Position numbers and translations under genes: made by a program. The notes below the pieces were generated by a model. The model searched no databases. It was given only the letters and a program-made list of their open reading frames with translations, and was not told where the DNA came from. A stretch of 64,000 nucleotides of DNA, taken from a bacterium endosymbiont of Escarpia laminata. Lineage in GTDB: Bacteria > Pseudomonadota > Gammaproteobacteria > Chromatiales > Chromatiaceae. Shown here in pieces: positions 44,049 through 52,585 of the stretch. Positions within the stretch are counted from its first letter, which is position 1. Each line of letters begins with the position of its first letter. The stretch covers positions 1 through 64,000 of the forward strand of contig QGON01000054.1 of assembly GCA_003660235.1 (NCBI GenBank), read 5' to 3'.

Positions 44049-44630
44049 ATGAACAGCATCATATGGATACTCATTTCAGCAACGATTCTTGTTGGGTGCG
44101 TTAATACACCAAGACACTTCAAGCCTGCGGGATTTCAAACTGCAGACCAAGCAAAGGAGTATGTACCTGACTACTTATATTACGCAAATAAACTAACCGA
44201 TGAAGAGTGGGATGATTTTTATCAACGGTTTCCTGAATATTGGAAGGATATGCAAGATGCAAAAGTCTTCGGTGCAACAATGGAGTTTCATCCATGGTAT
44301 ACGGCTTATTCGTTCAAATGGAACACCAATCGTAGAAAAGAACATTGGGAACATAGCACGCTAACCAGACTGAGCAATAAACAACTACGGAAAAGCGATA
44401 ATGTATTTAAAATAATCTACTCTCTTGGAGTACCTGGAAGAGTTGTTTGGGATAATGATTTTGAAATATTAGCGTACAAACCAGATATTGCGATTATTCT
44501 CAGTAATGGTCTATATCAATCAAAAAAGGTTTGTCCTGGATGCTTTGAACGATACAACATAACAACTGAAGATGGGATGTATGATAAAGGTGTCATTGAT
44601 GTTCTTGGTCTTAAACGCCCTGAATACTGA
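44049..44630 (+). CDS. Putative lipoprotein, AT-rich orphan
   Basis: A 193-residue product from ATG 44049 (AGGAAA upstream). The N-terminus MNSIIWILISATILVGCVN has a lipobox (LVGC), so it is probably an outer-membrane or inner-membrane lipoprotein. The rest is rich in Tyr, Trp and Lys with no motif I know (EEWDDFYQRFPEYWKDMQ; VFKIIYSLGVPGRVVWDND). Its base composition is visibly more AT-rich than every neighbour, which suggests horizontal acquisition. It lies between glmS and an element-flanked gene remnant. Confidence 0.7.
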   Translation: MNSIIWILISATILVGCVNTPRHFKPAGFQTADQAKEYVPDYLYYANKLTDEEWDDFYQRFPEYWKDMQDAKVFGATMEFHPWYTAYSFKWNTNRRKEHWEHSTLTRLSNKQLRKSDNVFKIIYSLGVPGRVVWDNDFEILAYKPDIAIILSNGLYQSKKVCPGCFERYNITTEDGMYDKGVIDVLGLKRPEY

Positions 44631-44663
44631 TCAATAGCGGAGGCCGAATAATAGGGACGAACC

Positions 44664-44944
44664 CAAGTGAGTCTTCGACCTCGTGATAGATTTTGGGACA
44701 TCCCAGTCCCCAAAATCGACTCGGCCTTCGACAACCTGTTTGTGCCCCGGCCGTCCCGGTCACTGGCACTACGCGACAACCTCGCAAGCTCGTTGCCGCT
44801 CCGTTGCCAGCTCCCGATGACTGGACGCCGCGCTCGGATGCCTACTTTGCTTCCCCTCTGGCGCAAGGCACGCCGGGTAAGCAGTGCGGCCTCGCGGCTA
44901 CCGGGGACTACCAGCCTTCGCTTCGCTCTCCATGGCTGGCAGCG
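44664..44944 (-). mobile_element. 281-bp element, copy D
   Basis: Reverse orientation; same 281 bp. The left flank is GACGAACC, the right ACGGTTG; no duplication. Joining the flanks keeps the reading frame of the downstream gene remnant open (…DEP-RLLEAVEPS…), in line with a clean insertion into that frame. Confidence 0.93.
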
Positions 44945-45101
44945 ACGGTTGTTGGAGGCTGTTGAGCCTTCTCTTCGTTTGGGTTTGGCATTGGGCGGTG
45001 AAGTGGAGGATACTTCGGAGTTGCCATTCACCGCCGTGCTGCAGGGCTGGCGTATCGACCCTATCAACTTGGAGTCTGCAAGATGTTTCGTAAAGAGCTG
45101 A
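44945..45101 (+). pseudogene. 3' remnant of an unidentified gene
   Basis: An open frame running on from copy D reads RLLEAVEPSLRLGLALGG, then EVEDTSELPFTAVLQGWRID and PINLESARCFVKS. Its stop overlaps the start of the aldolase-type gene by 19 bp, and it holds that gene's GGAG ribosome site. This is how an upstream operon gene would end. Upstream of the element the same frame closes within about 12 codons, near the AT-rich lipoprotein gene, so the 5' part is lost. I do not recognise the family. Confidence 0.5.
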
Positions 45102-46048
45102 AGGTCCTGGATTGCACTATCCGGGACGGGGGCCTGATCAACAATTACCAGTTCTCGCTGGATTTCGTCAAGTCGGTATGGCGGGCGACCTGCGATGCGG
45201 GCGTCGATATTGTGGAGTTGGGCAAGAAGCTGACCGAGAGCGACGAGTACACCCGGGACAAATACGGTGCCTGGAACTTCTGCGACGATGACGACCTGCG
45301 GCGTGTTATCGACTCCCACGAGTGCGAAAATCCACCCCTGGTGGCGGTTATGTACGACGTGGGCCGGGTCGATATCCACAAACTGCAGCCCAGGGACCAA
45401 AGCTCCATCGATATGGTCCGCATCGCCTGCTATGTGCACCAGATAGATGCAGGCCTGGAGTTGGTGAATCGCTGCAAAGACTTGGGGTATCTCACCACCA
45501 TGAACATCATGGCCGCCTCCGCCGCCATCGAAACCGAACTGGTGGAGGGGTTACAGGAGGTCGATCAGACCACTGAACTGGACTACCTCTACCTGGTGGA
45601 TAGCTTTGGCGCCTTCTACTCAGAGCAGGTGACCTATTATCTCAAGCTGTACCAGAAATACGCGCCGAGCAAGGAGCTGGGTTTTCATGCCCACAACAAC
45701 CAGCAGCTGGCCTTTTCCAATACTCAACAGGCGATCATCGATGGGGTCAACCTGCTGGACGCCACCATCAACGGCATCGGCCGTGGTGCCGGCAACTGTA
45801 ACCTTGAGTTACTGTTGAATTTTCTCAAGAACCCGAAGTTCCACGTGCGACCCATCTACAAGGTGATTCAGGAGGACTTCGTCCCTCTGCGCGAACAGAT
45901 CGAATGGGGCTTCAACGACATCTACGGCATCAGCGGCCATCTTAACCAGCACCCACGTGATGGCATGAAGGTGCGCGGCAATCCGGAATTGAAGGACAAG
46001 TGCTACGATTTCTACCTTGAGTCCCTACGCCTGGAGGGTGGGGATTGA
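45083..46048 (+). CDS. HMGL-like (DRE-TIM) aldolase-domain protein
   Basis: A 321-residue TIM-barrel protein of the HMG-CoA lyase/4-hydroxy-2-oxovalerate aldolase superfamily. The metal/base motif is VLDCTIRDGGLINNY near residue 10 (DxTxRDGG), and the C-terminal metal ligands are in LGFHAHNNQQLAFSN, with GIGRGAGNCNLELL near the phosphate-site region. Such stand-alone domains are often annotated as aldolase catalytic domain proteins. The carboligation or cleavage substrate is unknown. GGAG lies nine bases before the ATG, within the upstream gene remnant. Confidence 0.85.
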   Translation: MFRKELKVLDCTIRDGGLINNYQFSLDFVKSVWRATCDAGVDIVELGKKLTESDEYTRDKYGAWNFCDDDDLRRVIDSHECENPPLVAVMYDVGRVDIHKLQPRDQSSIDMVRIACYVHQIDAGLELVNRCKDLGYLTTMNIMAASAAIETELVEGLQEVDQTTELDYLYLVDSFGAFYSEQVTYYLKLYQKYAPSKELGFHAHNNQQLAFSNTQQAIIDGVNLLDATINGIGRGAGNCNLELLLNFLKNPKFHVRPIYKVIQEDFVPLREQIEWGFNDIYGISGHLNQHPRDGMKVRGNPELKDKCYDFYLESLRLEGGD

Positions 46049-46050
46049 GA

Positions 46051-46083
46051 AAAATCAAGCGGGCGCCGTTCATGGCGCCCGCT
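46051..46083 (-). terminator. Terminator between the aldolase gene and msrA
   Basis: A 10-bp perfect stem (AGCGGGCGCC/GGCGCCCGCT) with a GTTCAT loop. On the minus strand it is followed by TTGATTTTT, so it best serves msrA, which ends at 46138. It may also slow transcripts of the converging aldolase-type gene. Confidence 0.8.
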
Positions 46084-46137
46084 GCATAAATTACCCCTGC
46101 TCACCCGCGTGAAATAATCTTCCCCGTCCCGGCATTG

Positions 46138-46737
46138 TCATTGATAACTTCCCCAAAGTGACCTTACTCGGGCATCCCTCTGGCATGCATAACGGTAGTA
46201 CTTATAGCGCACAGGGTTCTTGAGGTAGTAGTCCTGGTGGTACTCCTCGGCGGGATAGAAGGTCGCAACAGGTTTCAATTCGACTTTGATCTGCTCTGCA
46301 AAAGGTTTGTTCTGTCTGAGCTTGGATAGTGACTGATATGCCGCTGCCTTCTGTTTCGATCCCCGGTAAAAAATAACCGGCCGGTACTGTGGACCGCGAT
46401 CGCAGAACTGGCCATCGTCGCGGGTGGGGTCGATATGGCGCCAGAAGTAGTCGAGGATTTCATCGTAGCTCACCCGCTTAGGGTCATAGGTTACCTCAAC
46501 CGCCTCGATATGACCGGTGTCGCCCATAGAGACTTCTTCGTAGGACGGCATATCCAGATGCCCATCTGTGTAGCCGGAGATTGCATCCACCACTCCGTCC
46601 AGTTTTTCGTAGTCGGATTCGACACACCAAAAACAGCCGCCGGCGAGGATCGCTGTCTCGTATTGGGCGCTCTGGGCATGAAGCGGCGGGGATAAGAGTG
46701 CGGTGAGCGTAACGATGGCAGGGATGAGTCTGTTCAT
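46138..46737 (-). CDS. msrA: Peptide methionine-S-sulfoxide reductase, exported
   Basis: A 199-residue MsrA with an N-terminal signal peptide (MNRLIPAIVTLTALLSPPLHAQ), so it probably acts in the periplasm. The catalytic motif GGCFWCVESDYEKLDGV starts near residue 33. The conserved DPTRDDGQFCDRGPQYRPVIFY and YHQDYY follow. The family has a resolving Cys near the C-terminus; YACQRD fits. It repairs oxidised methionine S-sulfoxides. Confidence 0.95.
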   Translation of the reverse strand: MNRLIPAIVTLTALLSPPLHAQSAQYETAILAGGCFWCVESDYEKLDGVVDAISGYTDGHLDMPSYEEVSMGDTGHIEAVEVTYDPKRVSYDEILDYFWRHIDPTRDDGQFCDRGPQYRPVIFYRGSKQKAAAYQSLSKLRQNKPFAEQIKVELKPVATFYPAEEYHQDYYLKNPVRYKYYRYACQRDARVRSLWGSYQ

Positions 46738-46771
46738 GGTTTTCCGTCTGTCGGTTGATGATTCGGGTTAT

Positions 46772-46848
46772 GTCATCTCGACCCCGGGGAGAGATCTCCG
46801 GCAAACGGAGAACCCTAAGGGAGAGAATTCTCCTATGCTCGAAATGAC
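46772..46848. repeat. Imperfect inverted repeat in the msrA-glk gap
   Basis: GTCATCTCGA (46772-46781) and TCGAAATGAC (46839-46848) form near-perfect arms. Between them are GGGGAGAGATCTCC and GAGAATTCTCC, themselves palindromic. It looks like a common interspersed hairpin. The 244-bp gap contains nothing else that I can name. Confidence 0.55.
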
Positions 46849-46982
46849 GCTGGGTCATGTGTGTCTTGAATACAAAGATAGAGTAGAAACCCCATTAAAC
46901 CATCACGATTTGATAACAATGGTTTAACAAGTCGAAAAACAGAGGGTTTTTGTAAGCATAAACTTCACAGCTAAGTACCCGC

Positions 46983-47963
46983 TCACTGAATTGCAGCATA
47001 GCGCGCCGCCCCCAGCAGGGCAGCCTGGTCGTTGAGGATTACCTTTACCGGCATCGCTTCCATCAGATGGCGCATACGGCCTTTATCGAAAAAGGCCTTC
47101 AGAAAGATGGGCTGCTTGAGACGTTGCAGAATCCTCGGCGCGATGCCTCCACCAAGGTAGACGCCGCCGGACGCCATTATCTTTAGGGCGTGATTGCCCG
47201 CCTCGCGTCCGTAGAGATGGATGAAAAGATTCAGTGCCTCATCACAGACCGGATCTTTTCTCGCCATGGCAGCGTTGGAGATGGCCGGGGCGCCGCCGAG
47301 TTTGTTCATCTCCTGTTTCAGCCAGCCGGGGGTGGGGGTGCGGCGGTAGGTGCGCAGAAATCTGTGGATGGCCTCCAGCCCTGGGCCAGAGACCAAACGC
47401 TCCCAGCTGACATGACCATACTTCTCCGCCAGGGTTTGGTAGAGGGCGAACTCCAGTTCGTTGCCGGGGCTGAAATCGGTGTGGCCGCCCTCTGATGAGA
47501 AGGGCCGATGGACGCTGCCGTCCCAGTAGAGTCCTGCCTCTCCCAGTCCGGTACCTGCGGAGACGATGGAAGCGTTCCCCGGCAGGTCGGCCCTGCCGGG
47601 ATTGAGCAGGTGGAAGTCTTTGGGGGAGAGCGCGCTTATGCCCCAGGCGTTGGCCTCCAGGTCATTGATCAGCCAAGTGTCATCGAAGCCGAAACGGTCG
47701 GTGATGGTGCGGGCGGTGATCTTCCATGGGAGATTGGTGGTCTCACAGCTCTGGTTGACCACTGGACCGGCGATACCGAAACAGGCCCGTTGAATGCGCC
47801 AGGAGAAGTGCTCGCTGAAATCGTCGAGGATCGCCTCCAGCGAGTCGAAGTTCCGGCTGGGATAGGTGGATTCCAGCAGGGCCTCTCCCGGCCTGTTATC
47901 TTCGATTCTGTATAACGCCAGACGTGTGTTGGTGCCGCCGATGTCGCCTGCCAAAACTTCCAT
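46983..47963 (-). CDS. glk: Glucokinase
   Basis: A 326-residue glucokinase of the bacterial Glk type (not ROK). The phosphate-1 motif is LAGDIGGTNTRLALY at the N-terminus; the glucose-site region is LINDLEANAWG and SAGTGLGEAGLYWDG; SSEGGHTDFSPGNELE and GGVYLGGGIAPRIL are diagnostic. It phosphorylates glucose with ATP. It diverges from uvrD, with an 88-bp gap. Confidence 0.95.
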   Translation of the reverse strand: MEVLAGDIGGTNTRLALYRIEDNRPGEALLESTYPSRNFDSLEAILDDFSEHFSWRIQRACFGIAGPVVNQSCETTNLPWKITARTITDRFGFDDTWLINDLEANAWGISALSPKDFHLLNPGRADLPGNASIVSAGTGLGEAGLYWDGSVHRPFSSEGGHTDFSPGNELEFALYQTLAEKYGHVSWERLVSGPGLEAIHRFLRTYRRTPTPGWLKQEMNKLGGAPAISNAAMARKDPVCDEALNLFIHLYGREAGNHALKIMASGGVYLGGGIAPRILQRLKQPIFLKAFFDKGRMRHLMEAMPVKVILNDQAALLGAARYAAIQ

Positions 47964-48051
47964 TCTGATATGTCCTGTCTCTAGGGATGTCAGGATATTC
48001 TAGCTTATGTTGGCAGATGCTCCGAAGGCAATAATTGATTAAGATAGGCGC

Positions 48052-50220
48052 ATGGATGTCTCCCCTATTCTCGATCCACTGAATGAAGCGCAGCGTGACG
48101 CGGTCAGCGCCTCGGTAGGGAATACTTTGGTGCTCGCTGGTGCCGGGAGCGGCAAGACCCGTGTCCTGGTGCATCGCATCGCCTGGCTGTTGACAGTGGA
48201 GGAGGCTACGCCTTGGTCGGTGCTGGCGGTGACATTTACCAACAAGGCGGCCAAGGAGATGCGTGGGCGTATCGAGGAGCTGTTGGGTCAGCCTATTGGT
48301 GGCATGTGGGTCGGCACCTTTCATGGGCTGGCGCACCGCCTGCTGCGAGCCCACTGGAAGGAGGCGGGTCTGCCTCAGAGTTTCCAGATCCTCGACTCCG
48401 ACGACCAGTTCCGCATGATCAAGCGGATCCTGAAGAGTCTCAACCTGGATGATGCCAAGTGGCCGCCCCGGCAGGTTCAGTGGTATATCAACGGCAAGAA
48501 GGATGAAGGGCTGCGAGCCCAGCATCTGGATGATGGCGGCGATCCCTACCAGCACCAGATGATCCGCATCTATACCGAATACCAGGCGGCCTGTGAGCGT
48601 GGCGGTATGGTGGATTTCGCCGAGCTGCTACTGCGTGCCCATGAGTTGTGGCGCGACCGGGCCGACATCCTGCAACACTATCAGGCGCGCTTCCGTCACG
48701 TGCTGGTGGATGAGTTTCAGGACACCAACGCAATCCAGTATGCCTGGCTGAGGCTGTTGACCAGGGGTCAGGACAACCTCTTTGTGGTGGGCGATGATGA
48801 CCAGTCGATCTACGGCTGGCGGGGTGCGCAGGTGGAGAATATCCGCAATTTTGAGCAAGACTGCCCCAATAGCCGTATGTTCAAACTGGAGCAGAACTAC
48901 CGCTCTACCGGCAATATTCTCAACGCGGCCAATGCACTGATCGGTAATAATCCCTCGCGTCTGGGCAAGCAGCTCTGGACCGCCGACGGCGAGGGTGACC
49001 CGATCAACCTCTACTCTGCCTTCAACGAGGTGGATGAGGCGCGGTTTGTCATCGAACGCATCCGCCAGTTCATCTCCGACGGCAACAGTCGTAGCGAATC
49101 GGCGATTCTCTACCGTACCACCGCCCAGTCGCGGCTCTTTGAAGAGGCGCTGATCCAGTCGGCGATCCCCTACCGGGTGTATGGCGGGCTGCGTTTCTTC
49201 GAGCGCGCTGAGATCAGGGACGCCATGGCCTATCTGCGTCTGCTCAATAACCCGGATGACGATGCCGCCTTTGAGCGTGCGGTGAATATGCCGCCACGGG
49301 GGATCGGACCCAAGACCGTCGATGCGGTGCGCGCGCACGCCAGGGATTTCAACGTCTCTCTCTGGGTGGCGACCGCTGAACTGCTCAAGGGGGGCGCCAT
49401 GCCCCGCCGGGCGGCCAACTCACTGCAGGGTTTTCTCGATCTGGTCGAGGAGCTGCGGATCGATACTGCGGCCCTGGATCTGCCGGAGAAGGTCGAACAG
49501 GTGCTGGCTGCCAGCCGTCTGCCGGAGCACTTCGAGAAGAGCCGGGACGGCAAGGGTCAGGATCGTAAGGAGAACTTGGAGGAGCTGGTCAATGCCACCC
49601 GCCAGTTCGGCTACGAGGCCCACGCAGACGAGGAGATGGGCGAGCTATCTGCCTTTCTCTCCCACGCCGCGTTGGAGGCGGGGGAGGCCCAGGGCGATCC
49701 CTTCGAGGACTGTGTGCAGCTGATGACCCTGCACTCCGCCAAAGGGCTGGAGTTCCCCCTGGTCTTCTTGGTGGGTGTCGAAGAGGGGCTCTTTCCCCAC
49801 AGTATGTCGGCGGATGACCCGGAGCGCCTGGAGGAGGAGCGGCGGCTCTGTTATGTGGGGGTGACCCGCGCCATGCAGACGCTCTATATGTGTCATGCCG
49901 TAAGTCGCCGTCTGCACGGGCAGGAGAACTATCCCCGGCCCTCCCGTTTCTTGCGGGAGATCCCTTCGTCACTGATGCGTGAGATCCGCTCCGGGCCTCA
50001 GGTCACCCAGCCCCTCTACAGCAAACCGGCTCGCGCCTACACCGATGAGTCGGTAGGTTTCAGTCTGGGCCAGCGGGTCATTCACCCCAAGTTTGGTGAA
50101 GGTGTCGTCCTGAATGCCGAGGGTCAGGGGGGTAGCGCCAGGGTGCAGGTCACTTTTGAAACCGAAGGCAGCAAGTGGCTGGTGGTCGCCTATGCGAACC
50201 TGTCGCCTTGTCGAAACTGA
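48052..50220 (+). CDS. uvrD: DNA helicase II UvrD
   Basis: A 722-residue superfamily 1A helicase (E. coli 720 aa). Motifs in order: LNEAQRDAV (Q), LAGAGSGKTRVLVHRIAW (I), VTFTNKAAKEM (Ia), VDEFQDTN (II), GDDDQSIYGWRGA (III), LEQNYRS (IV), TLHSAKGLEF (V) and LCYVGVTRAM (VI). The C-terminus carries the Tudor-like VGQRVIHPKFGEG-type segment (FSLGQRVIHPKFGEGVVLN). It unwinds DNA in nucleotide-excision and mismatch repair. Confidence 0.98.
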   Translation: MDVSPILDPLNEAQRDAVSASVGNTLVLAGAGSGKTRVLVHRIAWLLTVEEATPWSVLAVTFTNKAAKEMRGRIEELLGQPIGGMWVGTFHGLAHRLLRAHWKEAGLPQSFQILDSDDQFRMIKRILKSLNLDDAKWPPRQVQWYINGKKDEGLRAQHLDDGGDPYQHQMIRIYTEYQAACERGGMVDFAELLLRAHELWRDRADILQHYQARFRHVLVDEFQDTNAIQYAWLRLLTRGQDNLFVVGDDDQSIYGWRGAQVENIRNFEQDCPNSRMFKLEQNYRSTGNILNAANALIGNNPSRLGKQLWTADGEGDPINLYSAFNEVDEARFVIERIRQFISDGNSRSESAILYRTTAQSRLFEEALIQSAIPYRVYGGLRFFERAEIRDAMAYLRLLNNPDDDAAFERAVNMPPRGIGPKTVDAVRAHARDFNVSLWVATAELLKGGAMPRRAANSLQGFLDLVEELRIDTAALDLPEKVEQVLAASRLPEHFEKSRDGKGQDRKENLEELVNATRQFGYEAHADEEMGELSAFLSHAALEAGEAQGDPFEDCVQLMTLHSAKGLEFPLVFLVGVEEGLFPHSMSADDPERLEEERRLCYVGVTRAMQTLYMCHAVSRRLHGQENYPRPSRFLREIPSSLMREIRSGPQVTQPLYSKPARAYTDESVGFSLGQRVIHPKFGEGVVLNAEGQGGSARVQVTFETEGSKWLVVAYANLSPCRN

Positions 50221-50261
50221 GTGAAATAGCCCGCCCGAATGGGCAGAACCTGGAGAAGTTG

Positions 50262-51347
50262 ATGAAACGCCGTGAATTTATAAAAAAAGTGGGTGCCGGC
50301 TCTTTGGTAGCGGGCGCGGCCCTTGCCGTTTCGCCGGTGGCGCAGGCAAAAGCGCAATTCAAATGGAAGATGGTTACCACCTGGCCAAAGAACTTTCCCG
50401 GCCTCGGCACTGGGGCGAACAAGCTGGCCCAACTGATCACCGAGATGAGCGGTGGGCGTATCAAGGTTAAGGTCTATGGCGCAAAAGAGCTGGTGCCTGC
50501 GTTCGAAGTCTTCGACGCAGTCTCCCGCGGCACCGCCGAGATGGGCCATGGCGCGGCCTACTATTGGAAGGGCAAGAGCGAGGCGGCGCAGTTCTTCTCC
50601 ACGGTGCCCTTCGGCATGACGGCCCAGGAGATGAATGGCTGGCTCTACTACGGAGGCGGTCTCAAACTATGGCGCGAACTCTACAAAAAGTTTGGCATGA
50701 TCCCCGCACCGGCCGGTAACACCGGCGTGCAGATGGGTGGCTGGTTCAACAAGGAGATCAACAGCGTGGATGATCTCAAGGGGTTGAAGATGCGCATCCC
50801 CGGCCTGGGCGGCGAAGTGTTGAAGCGGGCGGGCGGCACACCGGTCAATCTGCCCGGTGGCGAGCTGTTCACCTCACTCCAATCCGGCGCCATTGATGCC
50901 ACTGAGTGGGTGAATCCTTACAACGACCTCGCCTTCGGTCTCTTCAAGGCGGCCAAATACTACTACTATCCGGGTTTTCATGAGCCCGGCACCACGCTGG
51001 AGGCGGTCATCAACCAGAAGGCCTTCGATGCGCTGCCCAAAGATCTGCAGTCTATCGTGCTCAACGCCTGCAAGGTGGTGAATCAGGATATGTTGGCGGA
51101 GTACACCGCGCGTAATCCAGCAGCACTCAAGACCCTGGTGGAGAAACATAAGGTCGATATCCGCAGCTATCCGAAGGACGTTATAGCAACCCTGCGTAAA
51201 TACTCGGAAGAGGTAGTGCAGGAACTGGCCGGCAAGGACGATTTCACCAAGCGGGTCTACGACTCCTACAGCGCTTTTCTGAAGGGATCCCGTGAATGGG
51301 GCGCGATCTCCGATATGGCCTATCTCGACGCCCGCGACCGGGGCTGA
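50262..51347 (+). CDS. TRAP transporter solute-binding protein (DctP family)
   Basis: A 361-residue periplasmic binding protein, starting at ATG 50262 with GGAG upstream. The signal is twin-arginine-like: MKRREFIKKVGAG then a hydrophobic stretch ending PVAQA. The mature part has KMVTTWPKNFPGLGTG, GGELFTSLQSGAIDATEWVNP and YYYPGFHEPGT, as in the TakP/DctP7 group that binds 2-oxoacids or lactate as metal complexes. No TRAP membrane genes (dctQ, dctM) are next to it, so it is an orphan or works with a distant transporter. Substrate is not assigned. Confidence 0.9.
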   Translation: MKRREFIKKVGAGSLVAGAALAVSPVAQAKAQFKWKMVTTWPKNFPGLGTGANKLAQLITEMSGGRIKVKVYGAKELVPAFEVFDAVSRGTAEMGHGAAYYWKGKSEAAQFFSTVPFGMTAQEMNGWLYYGGGLKLWRELYKKFGMIPAPAGNTGVQMGGWFNKEINSVDDLKGLKMRIPGLGGEVLKRAGGTPVNLPGGELFTSLQSGAIDATEWVNPYNDLAFGLFKAAKYYYYPGFHEPGTTLEAVINQKAFDALPKDLQSIVLNACKVVNQDMLAEYTARNPAALKTLVEKHKVDIRSYPKDVIATLRKYSEEVVQELAGKDDFTKRVYDSYSAFLKGSREWGAISDMAYLDARDRG

Positions 51348-51374
51348 TCCGCAGCGTCAGATCCCAGGAATCAG

Positions 51375-51404
51375 AACGTAGGGTGCGCGGGTGCACCCTA
51401 CGTT
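51375..51404. repeat. 12-bp hairpin abutting the hemW start
   Basis: AACGTAGGGTGC and GCACCCTACGTT are perfect complements around a 6-base loop. The base after the right arm is the A of the hemW ATG (51405). It has GTAGG...CCTAC ends like the other hairpins in this window. There is no T-run, so it is probably a repeat or a translation-affecting structure rather than a terminator. Confidence 0.8.
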
Positions 51405-52562
51405 ATGGACACTCAGCAACAGATGATCCCCCCACCCCTCTCCCTCTACGTGCACATCCCCTGGTGTGTACGAAAGTGTCCTTACTGCGATTTCAACTCC
51501 CATGCGGCGGATGGAAGCCTGGATGAAGCTACCTATGTGGAGGCGCTGCTGGCGGATCTGAGTGTCGACACAGCCAATCTTGAAGATCGCCCGCTGCAGA
51601 GCATCTTCATCGGTGGAGGTACGCCCAGTCTCTTCACTCCTGCGGCGATTCAGCGGTTGCTGGTGGGTGTACGGGAGCGAATCGATTGCCCTGAAGGCAT
51701 GGAGGTCACCCTGGAGGCCAACCCCGGAACCCTGGAGGCTGAATATTACACCGGTTTTCGTGCGGCTGGAGTTAACCGTCTCTCCATCGGTGTACAGAGT
51801 TTTGACGCTGAAAGTCTGCAGGTCCTGGAGCGGATACATGGCCCGGACGAAGCGACCAAGGCGGTTGAATCCGCAAAGGCGGCCGGGTTCAAACGTATCA
51901 ATCTGGATCTGATGTTCGGCCTGCCGGGGCAGTCACTCGGGGCGGCCCGGCGGGACGTGGAGTTGGCGCTGCAGCTCGATCCCGGTCACATCTCCTACTA
52001 TCAATTGACCCTTGAGCCCAACACCCGTTTCCATCATGTGCCCCCGCAACTGCCGGATGACGATCTGATGTGGGAGATACAGCAGCAGGGACAGGCACAG
52101 CTGGCGGCTGGGGGATATGATCAGTATGAGATCTCTGCCTATGCCCGGCAGGGTGAAGCGTGCCGCCACAATCTCAACTACTGGTCGTTCGGTGACTACC
52201 TGGGAATAGGTGCCGGCGCCCATGCCAAGGTAACCGATAAGGCTGGCGGAATCAGACGCTTCTGGAAGATGCGGAGTCCTGGCGATTATCTGCAGGGACG
52301 TGCCGGTGGCTTGTTTACCCAGGGAGAGAAAACGTTGGCGCCGGAAGAGCGGGTGCTGGAATTTATGATGAATGGGATGCGTCTGTGTGCAGGCATTGAG
52401 ATCGCGATGTTTGAAGCCCGTACAGGTTTGGATTTGTCGCGCATGAACCACGCGCTCGAAACGGCAGAATCACGGGGTTTGCTGGAGAGAGGTGAAGGAC
52501 GCATCAGGCCAACTGAACTGGGTCAGCGCTTCCTCAATGATCTGTTGCAGCTTTTCACCTGA
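51405..52562 (+). CDS. hemW: Radical SAM heme chaperone HemW
   Basis: A 385-residue HemN-like radical SAM protein. The cluster motif is LYVHIPWCVRKCPYCDFNSH (CxxxCxxC), followed by IFIGGGTPSLF, EANPGT, GVNRLSIGVQSF, DLMFGLPGQS and LNYWSFGDYLGIG. HemW lacks coproporphyrinogen oxidase activity and delivers heme. The N-terminus could be ATG 51405, directly against a hairpin, or ATG 51423 (MIPPPLSLYVHIPWC), which aligns better with E. coli; neither has a clear ribosome site. Confidence 0.93.
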   Translation: MDTQQQMIPPPLSLYVHIPWCVRKCPYCDFNSHAADGSLDEATYVEALLADLSVDTANLEDRPLQSIFIGGGTPSLFTPAAIQRLLVGVRERIDCPEGMEVTLEANPGTLEAEYYTGFRAAGVNRLSIGVQSFDAESLQVLERIHGPDEATKAVESAKAAGFKRINLDLMFGLPGQSLGAARRDVELALQLDPGHISYYQLTLEPNTRFHHVPPQLPDDDLMWEIQQQGQAQLAAGGYDQYEISAYARQGEACRHNLNYWSFGDYLGIGAGAHAKVTDKAGGIRRFWKMRSPGDYLQGRAGGLFTQGEKTLAPEERVLEFMMNGMRLCAGIEIAMFEARTGLDLSRMNHALETAESRGLLERGEGRIRPTELGQRFLNDLLQLFT

Positions 52563-52585
52563 AGGCAAAAGGTTTGGAGGGCAGG

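Noticed and set aside
45837-45850. Possible third parS (GTTCCACGTGCGAC)
   Set aside because: The right half does not match the palindrome; it is a chance partial match within the aldolase-type gene.
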